A stretch of DNA of 64,000 nt from Macrostomum hystrix (lineage: Eukaryota > Platyhelminthes > Macrostomidae). A program made the translations under genes and the position numbers. The notes beneath the pieces are model-generated. The model did no database searches, had not been told where the DNA came from, and was given only the letters and a program-made list of their open reading frames with translations. This document shows, one piece after another, positions 34,771 to 45,378 of this stretch. Each line of letters opens with the position of its first letter. Position 1 is the first letter of the stretch. The stretch covers positions 26,263,001 to 26,327,000 of the forward strand of contig CATNEN010000038.1 of NCBI GenBank assembly GCA_950097015.1. The letters run 5' to 3'.

Positions 34771-37451
34771 TTAACACGCGGTCTCGTCATCATCAGAATC
34801 ATCTGATGCTGAATTGAATGAGTTATCTAGATCGTCCAGTCGTTCGTTAGAATCATTTTTGTCTAAACTGTCAACCGTGGGAGTTAAACTTTGGATTGAG
34901 TCTTGGTTGACTGAGAGCATTGCTATAGGGACACTTTCAATTTGCCGGTAAATAATCTGAAACAGTCGGTGAAAGTGTGCCGGTAGACCTGGTTGACCTT
35001 CTAAAGTTATACAATGCTCTTGAATACGCTTCTGAATATCACGCCATTCATCAAAAAGAAAGTTTTTTTCCTCATCAAGCCTCTATTTTTTATGACTTAC
35101 GTCAATGGCGCGTCTACGAAAGCTTCCTGTAAAATCGTTTTTAGCAATTCCGGAATAGAAGCTATGCTTAGGGTTTTGAAGTTCTGTAAAAGTTGGTCTA
35201 TCGTTTTGTGGCATCTATTTGGAATAGAGTTTCTGCATTTCCGAAGTTAGACTAAAAACTCTACGAGCACAACTTTTTGTTCGACTTTGACCTGTGGAAG
35301 TACCAAGTTCTCTAAGCCAATATATTCTTTGAGTGGCAACTGACCTTAAAGAGCCCAGCGTATCTTCTTCAAGAGAGGCGTGACCCGAAATTGATTCCAT
35401 ATGCCATTGCTGGCCTAAGACCAGAATCTGCTCATCCGATACGTCAAAGCGAGTGTCAATACAACCAGAATTTTTTAAGACAGCCATTTCATGCATTAGA
35501 GCTTGAATTTCGTTTTTTATTGCTGTAGAGGTAGTTGTAATCAATTTCAACCTTTGCGCAAACCACACATGTGCATTTAAAAGTTGTTGAGCATTGAAAT
35601 TGTGTAAAATATGGGATATGGACATTGTCCTCCGATCATTCCGCATGTACTTAAAAAACTTTCCATACGGTCTTAAGGCAGCCCAGGCTCGTTCAGAATG
35701 CTCACCGTCACACAAGCCAGCTCCCGGAGTAACGCGTACGGATAAATTCAGCTGACAGCTAGTTTTATGTCCAAGGACGTGAAACGCATTAACAGCACAC
35801 ATGCTGCTATGGACATCAGCCCCGGACTGTGCAACGATAGACTTGACCCGATTGGAGACACGACAACCTGAAATTGAAACGATTTCGAGTATATTCGAGC
35901 AAGAAAACATTTTATGCCACTTTCAATATTTTTTGGAAAACTGTTAAAATATTTTGCACGAAGTATGAATTATAATGATATGATTTAAACTGTACGCATG
36001 TTAAATCGGATTACTCACCAACGTCATAAATAAACAGTAGATGCTTTGACACTGGCGTCGTTTTTAAATAATGAAGCAGGCATTCCTCTGGATAGCAAAG
36101 ACGCTCTCCTGGAGTATTTATATTACACCCTGTCACAAGCCTATTGTGTCTGCAGAACAGACCAAAGAATCCATAGACGTTGTTCCGTGAGGCACCTCTC
36201 GAGGTCTCTTTAGTTGTACTACCAGCTCTCCAGTTAGGACAACTGTCAGGCTCAGGATGATGGACAGTAGAACCTTGTTGAGAATTTCCATCTACGTAAA
36301 TAAGAGGTTCAGGCAAAATACGACCATCACCTGGTAAATCCTTCTGCTTTCCACCCGACGCTGCAAATTGCTGCCAACCGAAGAGACCATCACCACATAG
36401 AACAGTCTTGCGTTTAGAGTTTTTTTCTGGGCAACTTAGGCATGTTTTTGGCCAACATGAATTATGGTTTTGCAACTCGCGAAAGCGCAAAAGTACACCG
36501 TACCGCTGAATACGTTGGTAGACACTCTTCGCTAAGTCTGGACTCCAGCAACCTTGTCCCACGACTGTGCCCTTAAAGAATGAGTGAATTGCTCTATGCA
36601 TAGGCAACTGTCCATCCATGCACATTGAATCAAGAAGTGAAAGGAAACTAAAGGAAAAAAAAGTTAAACATTCGCCATCTGATGAAGCCGTTGCTGGGAA
36701 GTAGCCCTGAGACAGCAAAGCACAACAGGTGTCGCATGCTGCACATGTAAAAACTTTTGCCTGGACGCTTCCGGTTATGTTAATTAACTGCACGTTGCTC
36801 GCTGCATTAAATACTTTGCCTCTCGCACAGTCATTACAGCAGTAAAGTTTTGGAAAAGATATGGCTGCCCCGGAAGTTTCCTCACTAAACATCAGTAGAT
36901 CGATCTGCGGGAGGAAGTTACATTTTAGTTTACATTTTTGATTGGCATAGATTGCTAAAATTGCTGTTGAGATCTTTTTTTCTTGTTTCGTTTAAAAAAG
37001 TGCACTTATGAGCTAAAGATCACTAAATATATGTAGGTTTGCTTACATTCCAGAGTAGAAATTTATGAGCAACGAAATCTCCATGAGTTACTTCCTTGCA
37101 GTCAGCACATAGATCCACGTTACAGGTTATACAGCGAAAAATACCTTGGTTTTCTCGGCAGCGTATGCACTGGCTCAAAATAAATGACTTCCGATAACTC
37201 GGTGAACAATTTTCAACAAATGAATCATAATTTTCCCACTCGATAAAGCAATCGGACGAACTTTCAAAGTCGAAATCTGCTTCTTGAAAAACAGAACTGG
37301 ACGTGCCAGAAGTGTTTTGAACTGCAGATTTAGCACTATGTTGATTCCAACAGTCTTTACCGGCAGAGTATTTTGTTGATCTTGGTCGTCCACGCAGGCC
37401 AGAAACGTAAGTTACCTTGCGTGTTTTCTTCAGGGTTTTAAAACGGTACAT
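34771..37451 (-). CDS. KDZ-superfamily transposase with two in-frame TAG codons
   Basis: Catalyses transposition of its element in the nucleus. Exons 37451-37047, 36904-36019 and 35867-34771 join in phase to 795 codons. Exon 1 has a B-box-like zinc cluster (CIRCRENQGIFRCITCNVDL with a following CADC). Exon 2 has the cysteine cluster typical of KDZ proteins (CCNDC, CAACDTC) and GYFPATASSDGECLTFF, and ends in IYDVG with a catalytic Asp. Exon 3 has NAFHVLGHKTSCQL and GAGLCDGEHSERAWAALRPY with the catalytic Glu, the most diagnostic KDZ stretch. All three donors and acceptors are canonical. Two TAG codons at 35215-35217 and 35083-35085 interrupt an otherwise continuous frame that runs on to an acidic tail (NSASDDSDDDE). 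The catalytic core lies before both, so it may be functional or newly dead. Confidence 0.85.
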
Positions 37452-38150
37452 CTGAAATAAGTAAAATGTACTTACTTTAATTTGATTTAATGAAGTTTAA
37501 TAATGCAACAAATATCATGTTTGACCAGGACTATTTGAATCCTTATTATTTGTATCCACTACTTTAGGGCACCGCAAAATATATAATAATATAATCATAA
37601 CGACTAAGAGTTAAATAATCTACCGGAAAATGCCTTTGAAGGTGAAAGCTCTTGGCTCGTCTGATTGATAGGTAGATCTGGAATTTATTACTTTTCGTTT
37701 TCATTTATTTTTAAGTAGTTTCTGTTCAATATGTTGTAGCGGTTGAAATCATTGTGCCATGTTTCAACAGCTTGCAGCAACTGAGACCAATAAGTACTTT
37801 AAACAACTTAGAGGTGAAGTCTGCAGTTCAAAGTGTTCCCAATATTGAATCAGATATTAAAAGTTCGCAGCCAATTAACGGCTGTGCTTCTATGTTTACT
37901 AATCTTGACTAATCAAAAGGGAAACTAACGTTAGTATTTAAGTTGGCGATATTATACTTCTGGCGATTTGAGTATAATATCCCTACCAATTTCAGCTCAA
38001 ATGAATGCGGCAGAAGGTAGCCTGTTGGGCGATTGAACTGCCAGGTTAGTGTTTTTTTACTAATGGAGCCGAGATATATATTTATGTACATCAGGAATTT
38101 AGGCAGCTATCATATGCTAAACTGTAATTGTTTTTGCTTGTTGTAGCCTA
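37452..38150. other. upstream region of the KDZ gene
   Basis: AT-rich, no recognised gene. A TTATTTCAG acceptor-like sequence (minus strand) directly precedes the KDZ ATG, so a 5' non-coding exon may lie here. Confidence 0.35.
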
Positions 38151-38194
38151 GTTCGGTAATTTACAGAATTTACAGAACTTCAAAAAAATTCGCT

Positions 38195-39184
38195 TAAAAT
38201 ACGAGCGAATACCAGATACACCCTATCTGGTGACCGGCAATGAAACCTGGATACCGCACTTTGACCCTGAGACCAAGCAGAAAGCAAGGTGTGGGCGTTG
38301 AAGGGTTCAGATCCACCTGTGAAAGCGAAGCGAGACCAGCACTGCAAGAAGATCATGCTGACCCTTTTCTTCGATCAAGAAGGTTGACCTGACCCTTCTG
38401 GGTCTAACCCTGACCATCGACTTCCTTGGGCCTAACAGCACGGTTAACTCGGACCGGTACACGGAGACGCTGACTAAGATGAAATCAGACATCCGCAACA
38501 AGCGCAGGGCTGCGATGAAGCCTCACCTCCTGTTGCACGACAACGCTCGACCTCACACGGCCAAGAAAACGCTTGATCGTATCAACGAACTCAATTTTGA
38601 TCTGCTTGCGCACCCACCCTACTCACCAGACTTAGCTCCTTGCGACTACGCAATTTTCCCTCAGTTAAAGAAGCACCTGCGGGGGCGCATCTTTGACCAT
38701 CGCGACAACTTGGAAGGTGAATTCAGGCGGGTTCTGCTGCACGAAATTCCGCGTCGAGCTTATGCAGATGCCATCAATGCGCTTCTCACGCGATGGACTA
38801 AGTGCTGCGAGCTAAGGGGGACTTCGTCGAAAAGTCGTCAGTCGACGGCGATGGCGATGCTGCCAGGGGTTAGCGATATGGGCGGCACCGGCCGCCTCCT
38901 CGCTGCGTCTGTCATGGAGGCTCCCTGCCGCTAAGTCAAAGAAGTAGGTCAGCAATGGCGATGCTGCGTGACCGATTCCGCTGGCCTTGACTTGGTGTAA
39001 CTCTACCCCTTACCCCTTGTTCTAATTTTAGCTAAAACTTTTTAATGAGTTGACATATTTACTTGATTTAAAAAGCATTAGAACTGCTGGATGTTTATAT
39101 ATCAGTGACGTAAGTTTCAATAAACTATGTTGCACCAGTTTGCCTGTGCATCGATTTTTCCCGCTATTTCTGGGACACCCTACG
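38195..39184 (+). pseudogene. mariner transposase remnant
   Basis: Mariner enzymes are DD34D transposases. Visible: LVTGNETWIPHFDPETKQKA, then a stop and frameshifts around 38296-38400, then VNSDRYTETLTKMK, LLLHDNARPHTAKKTL (second Asp) and HPPYSPDLAPCDYAIFP (third Asp). The family's GDE motif here reads GNE, so the first catalytic Asp is lost. The N-terminal helix-turn-helix region is missing. CCGCTATTTCTGGGACACCC at 39161-39180 is probably the right terminal repeat. It is nested in arm B. Confidence 0.85.
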
Positions 39185-39429
39185 TATAAAAACAAATATT
39201 TCAGAAACGACTTTGAAAATTTTCGTCTTTACTTCCATGGATTTCCTTCCAATTTCAATGAGGTGAATATAATTTAACACATATTTTGTTAGCATGTTGC
39301 AGTAAATTTTTAGACTACATGATAAAATTCTGTAAATTTCATTGCATTTTCTTATTTTAGAACAATGTCAAATGTCTGTTAGAGCAATTGGAATCCCATC
39401 GGATGTTCGCATAATCAGGCCGCTAACAG

Positions 39430-39582
39430 CAGCGACCTTCTTGCCGCCATGGACGTGTTCCAGCTGGTGGCCAAGTCAGAGGGTCTGGGACCACTTCAGA
39501 TGGGCGTCACCGGTGTCGACATGTTTGATTTGCTGCTCCAACCATTCCATGAGGCAGCCGCAGCAATAGCTCTGCAATGAGT
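39430..39582 (+). pseudogene. captured methyltransferase exon fragment
   Basis: About 150 bases almost identical to 25316-25466, beginning GCAGCGACCTTCTTGCCGCC. Here the codon that is TAG at 25421 reads CAA, and TGG reads TTG, so this copy keeps DLLLQPFHEAAAAIALQ open before a TGA. It is not bounded by good splice sites and is joined to unrelated sequence on both sides, so it is a fragment carried into arm B. Confidence 0.75.
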
Positions 39583-40520
39583 TTTCTGATGTTGGTTACT
39601 CAAATGCCAATATCTGTAAAGTGACTGGTCACAGGCAGGTGAAAACAGTCAAGCAGTACCTGCAATTTGGAAGTCAATGCACATTCAAGATGTAGGCCAC
39701 GTGCAGCGCACTGCATACATTTCTACATAGAGCTAACTCATCCATAGGCAACACAAATCAAGTGGAGACAAATGTTAATTTTTGTTTCTCTATTTATACT
39801 GTTAATATACAATAGATTTAAAAAAAAGTTGAATATGTTTTTTGCTGCATGCATAAATGCATTGGCAACATTGCCATGCCAGTGTAATTATGTAGTGTGC
39901 ATTATGCAGGCCACTGACCAATTTGTACACCACTGCATGCCACTTCTGAAAATACACACAGGAAAATTCTTGTCTGCACTACATGATCCACACTATGGAT
40001 AGATATGGCATAGGCGTTATCTGCATGCTTAAGTGTTGTACAAGAAAAGTTTGTTTGAGACACTACAACCAACTATAGTCATCAAAACTATTGTGTCTTG
40101 AATGTTTTTGTACATATGATTGTTGGATTATGTTTATTCCAGTCTGGTCAGCTGGAAAGTCTAGGCAATCCTAGATTTATTGCATTGTGCTCCAACACTA
40201 AAACTTTTGTTGCTGATTCTTCAGGCCAGCTAGTGAGAGAGAATTGGCAGGTGATATCACTGTGAGGCTCCCTTTTTGTTCCGTTTTACATGGAGACTAA
40301 AGTTATGAGATTCTTGCCTTTTCAATTGATGGGTCTGTCTGTCTAAAAGCCCAGAGGGATTTTGATTTGCCAAAGGAAATCACAGGTCTTAGCTGTGACA
40401 GCAAGTGCCAGGCTCTCTACATTGCTCAGTGGAATTCATTTTCTGTGGCAGGTTTAATTGGCTGCAGTTTGAGGGTGATCGATGTAGGCAGCCAGCCAGA
40501 CTGTTTTTAGGACTGATTGC
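39583..40520 (+). pseudogene. unassigned exon-like fragments
   Basis: Three open stretches look coding by composition. 39590-39700 reads DVGYSNANICKVTGHRQVKT then VKQYLQFGS, resembling the end of a tyrosine recombinase (GH....T..Y). 40145-40252 lies between TTCCAG and GTGATA and reads SGQLESLGNPRFIALCSNTK then TFVADSSGQLV, somewhat NHL-repeat-like. 40325-40510 reads DFDLPKEITGLSCDSKCQAL then YIAQWNS. None joins into a gene I can identify; they are probably captured or decayed exons. Confidence 0.3.
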
Positions 40521-40574
40521 AAAACAAAACACCAGCAGATAAGCATAAATTTTGAGCATGGATTCATATGGATA

Positions 40575-40672
40575 AAATTGAAATTATAAGCATAGGACCA
40601 CGTGGATAAAATTGAAATTATCAGCATAGGACCACGTAGATAAAATTGAAATTATCAGCATAGGACCATGTG
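40575..40672 (+). repeat. 34-bp tandem repeat, three copies
   Basis: The unit is ATAGGACCACGTGGATAAAA plus TTGAAATTATCAGC. Confidence 0.85.
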
Positions 40673-40679
40673 AATTAGC

Positions 40680-42068
40680 ACTTCCTATGGGACACAGCTA
40701 GGCCCTGGAAGCATGGTTAATAAAAAATTATTAATTATATTAGTTGTCTATACAACTACGGGCAACATATTTAAGGAAAATATGAGTGAATAGAAAGCAC
40801 TGACGGTCATACTTACGTTAACAAATAGCTAATTTGACGATTTAATCTAAATTAATTAGAAACTTTATATTTACTATTTTGCTATAAAAATGCGCTGCGA
40901 CAAAAAAATTGCAATGCTTTTGACTGAGACTTCAAAATAAATTAAAGATTTAAGAATAGATCTATTATCTAGTAGTAGTATCAGTAGATAATTAACACAA
41001 GTAACCTAATCGGTTTAGGATAGCATAGTGTAGTGCGGCTGGAAATGTTCTTTTAAAATTGCGCTAAATATTTAATTGTTGCTATACAGTAACTATAGCG
41101 ATTGCAAATAACATTATTATGTTATTAATTTCTACTTTTATGACCCTTGAAAATAATGCAAATATTAATTATAAATTATTTTAATCGTTGTCTAATTAAA
41201 ATATAATCGCACCAGTTTGAAAAGCGCGCTGCAATCGATTGTAAGTGTAAGGCGCGGCGCGGCGTGTAAACTGAAGACGTTAAATTGCTGTAGTAAAACT
41301 GTTTAAATTCGCGGCCTTCAAACCCAGTTATACTACAATAGAATAGGATAGAATATTGGATAGGAATAAAACAACCGCAAAAACTGTAATTTAAAATTTA
41401 AATTTCAAGTCAATAAAGCGCTTGTCTGTAACTAAAAACTGTTAAAGCAATTTTAATTTTTGTGCAATAAAATGAGATTTTTTACTAATTCTACGTTTTG
41501 TTTTTAGCGTTTGTTTTGTTTTAACGTGTTTACGTAACATTTTATCGTCCGGGAGTTTAGTTTGCGTGAAGGAATTGGGACGTACCAAAATAAACACATA
41601 TGAACACAAAATGAAGCAACGTTTAATAAAAACAGAATGTATATGAATAAATTTCGAATTTAGATTGCAGAAAACAAAAAATATCAAATAATTCACAATT
41701 GGTTATGATCGATCGTGTAACCTTTCAATGGTCCCTAGCAATCGAAATTCATTACTAATTCATTTGTTGGCCGGAACTCGGGAGGGAGATAAGATACCAA
41801 ACTATTACCTTATTAATGTACGAAACACAGTCCCTCTTCCTCTATTTAGAATCTCAATCTTGTGCATCGGAACGCGCCAAATTTTTAAATTATGCATACT
41901 TACATACCTAGCTTCTACTTATTCATTCCTATATTTATAATTGTATACTTATTCTCTCTTGTATCTTCTAAATTACAGATTTTAGGTTCAACTGTTACGG
42001 TATAGAATAAATAAGAATGAAAGAACGATTAAGAACGATAAAGAACTTTTAAGTTGGGCTTTCTACCA
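40680..42068. other. AT-rich region, no gene recognised
   Basis: Short AT-driven ORFs only. A small GC-rich island GGCGCGGCGCGGCG lies at 41250-41265. Confidence 0.4.
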
Positions 42069-42999
42069 GCCAGTATAATAACATTTTTTCCCTTCACTTC
42101 TATCAAGTCCGTGTAGATTGTTGAGTAGCGCTGAATCCTCGCATGCGGAAGGTCCCTAGCTCGATTACCAATTACATTTGATTTTTGTAATTGACGAAAT
42201 AAAACTTATCACTTTTTGTCATTTATTCTTTTCATTCCTCCTTTCTATTGATCTGTCATCTATTTCATTTCTAAAATGCATATAATATGCCTGTGTTGTA
42301 TTATAGTTCTTGCCGTTGTAGCCAAAAAGATATAATTCATTATGCAAGAGTTTTCCATATACGAAATTCGTTCGCCACTGCTTCGAGTTCTTTCGAGTTC
42401 TAGGGACAAGTTTGGTTTCTTTTGAAAAATGGCTTTGTCATGTATGTATCTCATGTATCTCATTGAGCTACTTAGTCGAAGTTATTCTACACTACGCCGT
42501 AAAAATGGCTTCCCTATATGTTTGGAAATGTCTAGAAATGGCTAGTGTTATGGCCAGCCAGTATAATAATATTTTTTCCCTTCACTTGTATTAAGTCTGT
42601 GTAGATTGTTGAGTAGCGCTGAATCCTCGCATGCGGAAGGTCCCTAGCTCGATTACCAACCACTACTGATTTTTGTAATTGACGAAATAAAACTTTTTCA
42701 CTTTTTGTCATTTTTTCTTTTCATTCCTCCTTTCTATTAATCTGTCATCTATTTCATTTCTAAAATGCATATATGCCTGTGTTGTATATAGTTCTTGCCG
42801 TTCTAGCCAAAAAGCTATAATTCATTATGCAAGAGTTTTCCATATCGAGTTCTTTGAGTTCTAGGGACAAGGATTCTAGTTTGGTTTCTTTTGAAAAATG
42901 GCCTTGTCATGTATGTATCTCATGTATCTCATTGAGCTACTTAGTCGAAGTTATTCTACACTACGCCGTAAAAATGGCTTCCCTATATGTTTGGAAATA
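42069..42999 (+). repeat. 488-base tandem duplication containing a tRNA-like SINE segment
   Basis: Bases 42069-42528 recur at 42557-42999 with small indels. Each copy has GTTGAGTAGCGCTGAATCCT and GGTCCCTAGCTCGATTACCA, spaced like A and B boxes, so a SINE is included. The right end of the duplication lies next to the outer repeat of arm B. Confidence 0.8.
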
Positions 43000-43156
43000 A
43001 GTTATTTATATAGTTTCTTACTACATGCACGTGGGTTAGGAATGCAATTCCCCCAAGGCCACCGCCAGTAAGGCTAGCCCCCCGTGGGTCCACGTGGAAT
43101 CACCCGGCTAGCCGAGTATTTTTTGACTAGTGGAAGTGTCGGCTAGCCGGCGGCCG

Positions 43157-43950
43157 TTAGATGGCGTACAGCTGCTGTTGGGGTTCGGAATGAAAAGGAA
43201 CTTCAGCTTGTTTTAACTCTAATGTACATTCACCCGCTCCCTGGATAGAATGACTGAGAGTAGCCAGTGTACACACTGAAATGTACACTCAAGATGTGAG
43301 TGTACATTCCCCTCCCCTCCCCTCCCTTCTCTTATTTAGATAGGGCTTATAAGCATTGGTAATATGCTGCCCAGGTCATACAAGCGTGCCGTCTAGAGGT
43401 AAAACCCAGATTCTCATCGTGTATCAATCAACAAAAAGCATTTAGTTAAAAGAATACATTCAATAAATTAGCTTCTTCTAAACTTATTCGGCAGAACAAC
43501 GATATCTCGGAATTCTATTTTCTTTCACAGTTTATGGACAGACAATCCCAATGAATCCAATGGATCTATCGGAGTTTGTTCAAGGTAAGCAATGAACTAT
43601 TGCCTAATTTCTTTGCTAGCTAGATGTATCACTAACTGTAAAAATCATTAAAATGTTTGACTCGAAGAAGCTAAAACGGGACTGTTAGGCAAGATCATTA
43701 CATGTTAGACACAGGATCTGTGACATGCTAGACTGTGAGTGGTTACTAAGTGACAAGATGCATAACCTGTTGGCTAGACAGGAAATAGCTTTAGAGAGTT
43801 TATTTTAGGTATTTAGCTAGCTGCGTGTCAATCTCAGTTTATAAGTGTAGCATTCATGATTTAAGCATTATTAGCTGTCCAAGCATTTACACCTACGCAC
43901 TTAGCTACGGCTAAAATGTCATTGTTAGTGTGGGCGTGCTTCCTAGCTTT
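43157..43950. other. spacer; possible upstream exon of the BIR gene
   Basis: A short exon-like stretch at 43532-43584 lies between a CACAG acceptor and CAAG|GTAAGC donor and reads MNPMDLSEFVQ, but its phase does not match the exon at 45358. It may be a 5' non-coding exon. GGGGAGGGGAGGGGAATG-like C/T runs occur near 43305-43330. Nothing else recognised. Confidence 0.3.
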
Positions 43951-43957
43951 CGAGTAG

Positions 43958-44757
43958 GTCCATAGGATAGATCGTGAGATTAGAGGGAGCTAGACCGTGA
44001 GATTAGAGTGAGATAGACCGTGAGATTAGAGTGAGATAGACCGTGAGATTAGAGTGAGATAGACCGTGAGATTAGAGGAAGTTAGACCGTGAGATTAGAG
44101 GGAGTGAGATTGTGAGATTAGAGGAAGTTAGACCGTGAGATTAGAGGGAGTGAGATTGTGAGATTAGAGGGAGTGAGATTGTGAGATTTGAGGGAGTGAG
44201 ACCGTGAGATTAGAGGGAGTGAGATTGTGAGATTAGAGGAAGTTAGACCGTGAGATTAGAGGGAGTGAGACCGTGAGATTAGAGGAAGTGAGACCGTGAG
44301 ATTAGAGGAAGTTAGACCGTGAGATTAGAGGGAGTGAGACCGTGAGATTAGAGGAGGTTAGACCGTGAGATTAGAGGAAGTTAGACCGTGAGATTAGAGG
44401 AAGTTAGACCGTGAGATAAGAGGGAGTGAGACCGTGAGATTCGAGGGAGTGAGATTGTGAGATTAGAGGAAGTTAGACCGTGAGATTAGAGGAAGTTAGA
44501 CCGTGAGATTAGAGGAAGTGAGACCGTGTGATTAGAGGGAGTGAGATTGTGAGATTAGAGGGAGTGAGATTGTGAGATTAGAGGGAGTGAGATTGTGAGA
44601 TTAGAGGGAGTGAGACCGTGAGATTAGAGGGAGTGAGATTGTGATATTAGAGGGAGTGAGATTGTGAGATTCGAGGGAGTGAGATTGTGAGATTAGAGGA
44701 AGTTAGACCGTGAGATTAGAGGGAGTGAGACCGTGTGATTAGGGGGATAGACCGTGA
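43958..44757 (+). repeat. 23-bp minisatellite upstream of the BIR exon
   Basis: Units alternate GAGATTAGAGGGAGTGAGAT and GAGATTAGAGGAAGTTAGAC with CCGT or TGT. Many contain CCGTGAGA or AGTGAGA. It probably lies in a 5' intron of the BIR gene. Confidence 0.92.
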
Positions 44758-45378
44758 GAGATAAACAGGATTAGATGTAGACAGACCATGAGATTAGATT
44801 AAGCAAACTGCTGTGTTCTATTGTAGCAATTGTTATGCCCTAAAATGCATAGTCAAATTTTTTCTATTCTTGTTTCTTTGCTTCAAAGTGGAACTATCTA
44901 CTCGAGTACTTCGTATGAACTTGGACAAGTCAGTCCAATGTGTTATACCGCGCTAGGTATATATTTAGTTGTTATGTCACTCACTATACAGAATAGACTC
45001 ATTCTATTTTGCAAATTAGCCATGTGCTAGCTGAATTATGTAAAGTGGCTAAAAATAGGAACAAAGAATGAATGTGCATTTGCACAGCCTATGCTGTGCA
45101 AAGGCTGTGTTACGACAGGGTATGTCGTACACTCGCCTAACTATCTAGCATTAACATGGAACCAAGTTGCATTGACGCAGAAACCTAAGCTATTAGTCAT
45201 GCTAAGTTTTCTATATGCCACAAAGAAATTTCAAAAATCGTAGTTTTTTTTTGTCTTAAAATGATGAAATTTCAATGGCATATTTACAACTCACAATTTG
45301 TTAAAGTCTTCATAATTTAACGCCAAATTTAATCAAATGCGCATTATGACTTTACAGGACATAACAAAGGATACTATA

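Larger units (their letters stand above)
33929..43156 (-). mobile_element. KDZ transposon arm B, inverted relative to arm A
   Basis: Read on the minus strand it starts at 43156 (CGGCCGCCGGCTAGCCGACA), carries the KDZ transposase, then the 58-59 bp subterminal array, and ends at 33929 with GTGACGTCTTGGCC. Both ends match arm A. After the outer repeat both arms share TTATTTCCAAACATATAGG. Nested inside are a dead mariner, a methyltransferase fragment, other captured exons and a 488-base tandem duplication. Confidence 0.6.

Noticed and set aside
35068-35100. An 18-base intron (GTAAGT...TAG) removing the second TAG in the KDZ gene
   Set aside because: It would keep frame, but 18 bases is far too short for an animal intron and no similar trick removes the first TAG.
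43532-43584. MNPMDLSEFVQ as first coding exon of the BIR gene
   Set aside because: Its phase-1 donor gives an immediate stop when joined to the exon at 45358; an extra exon or a non-coding role would be needed.
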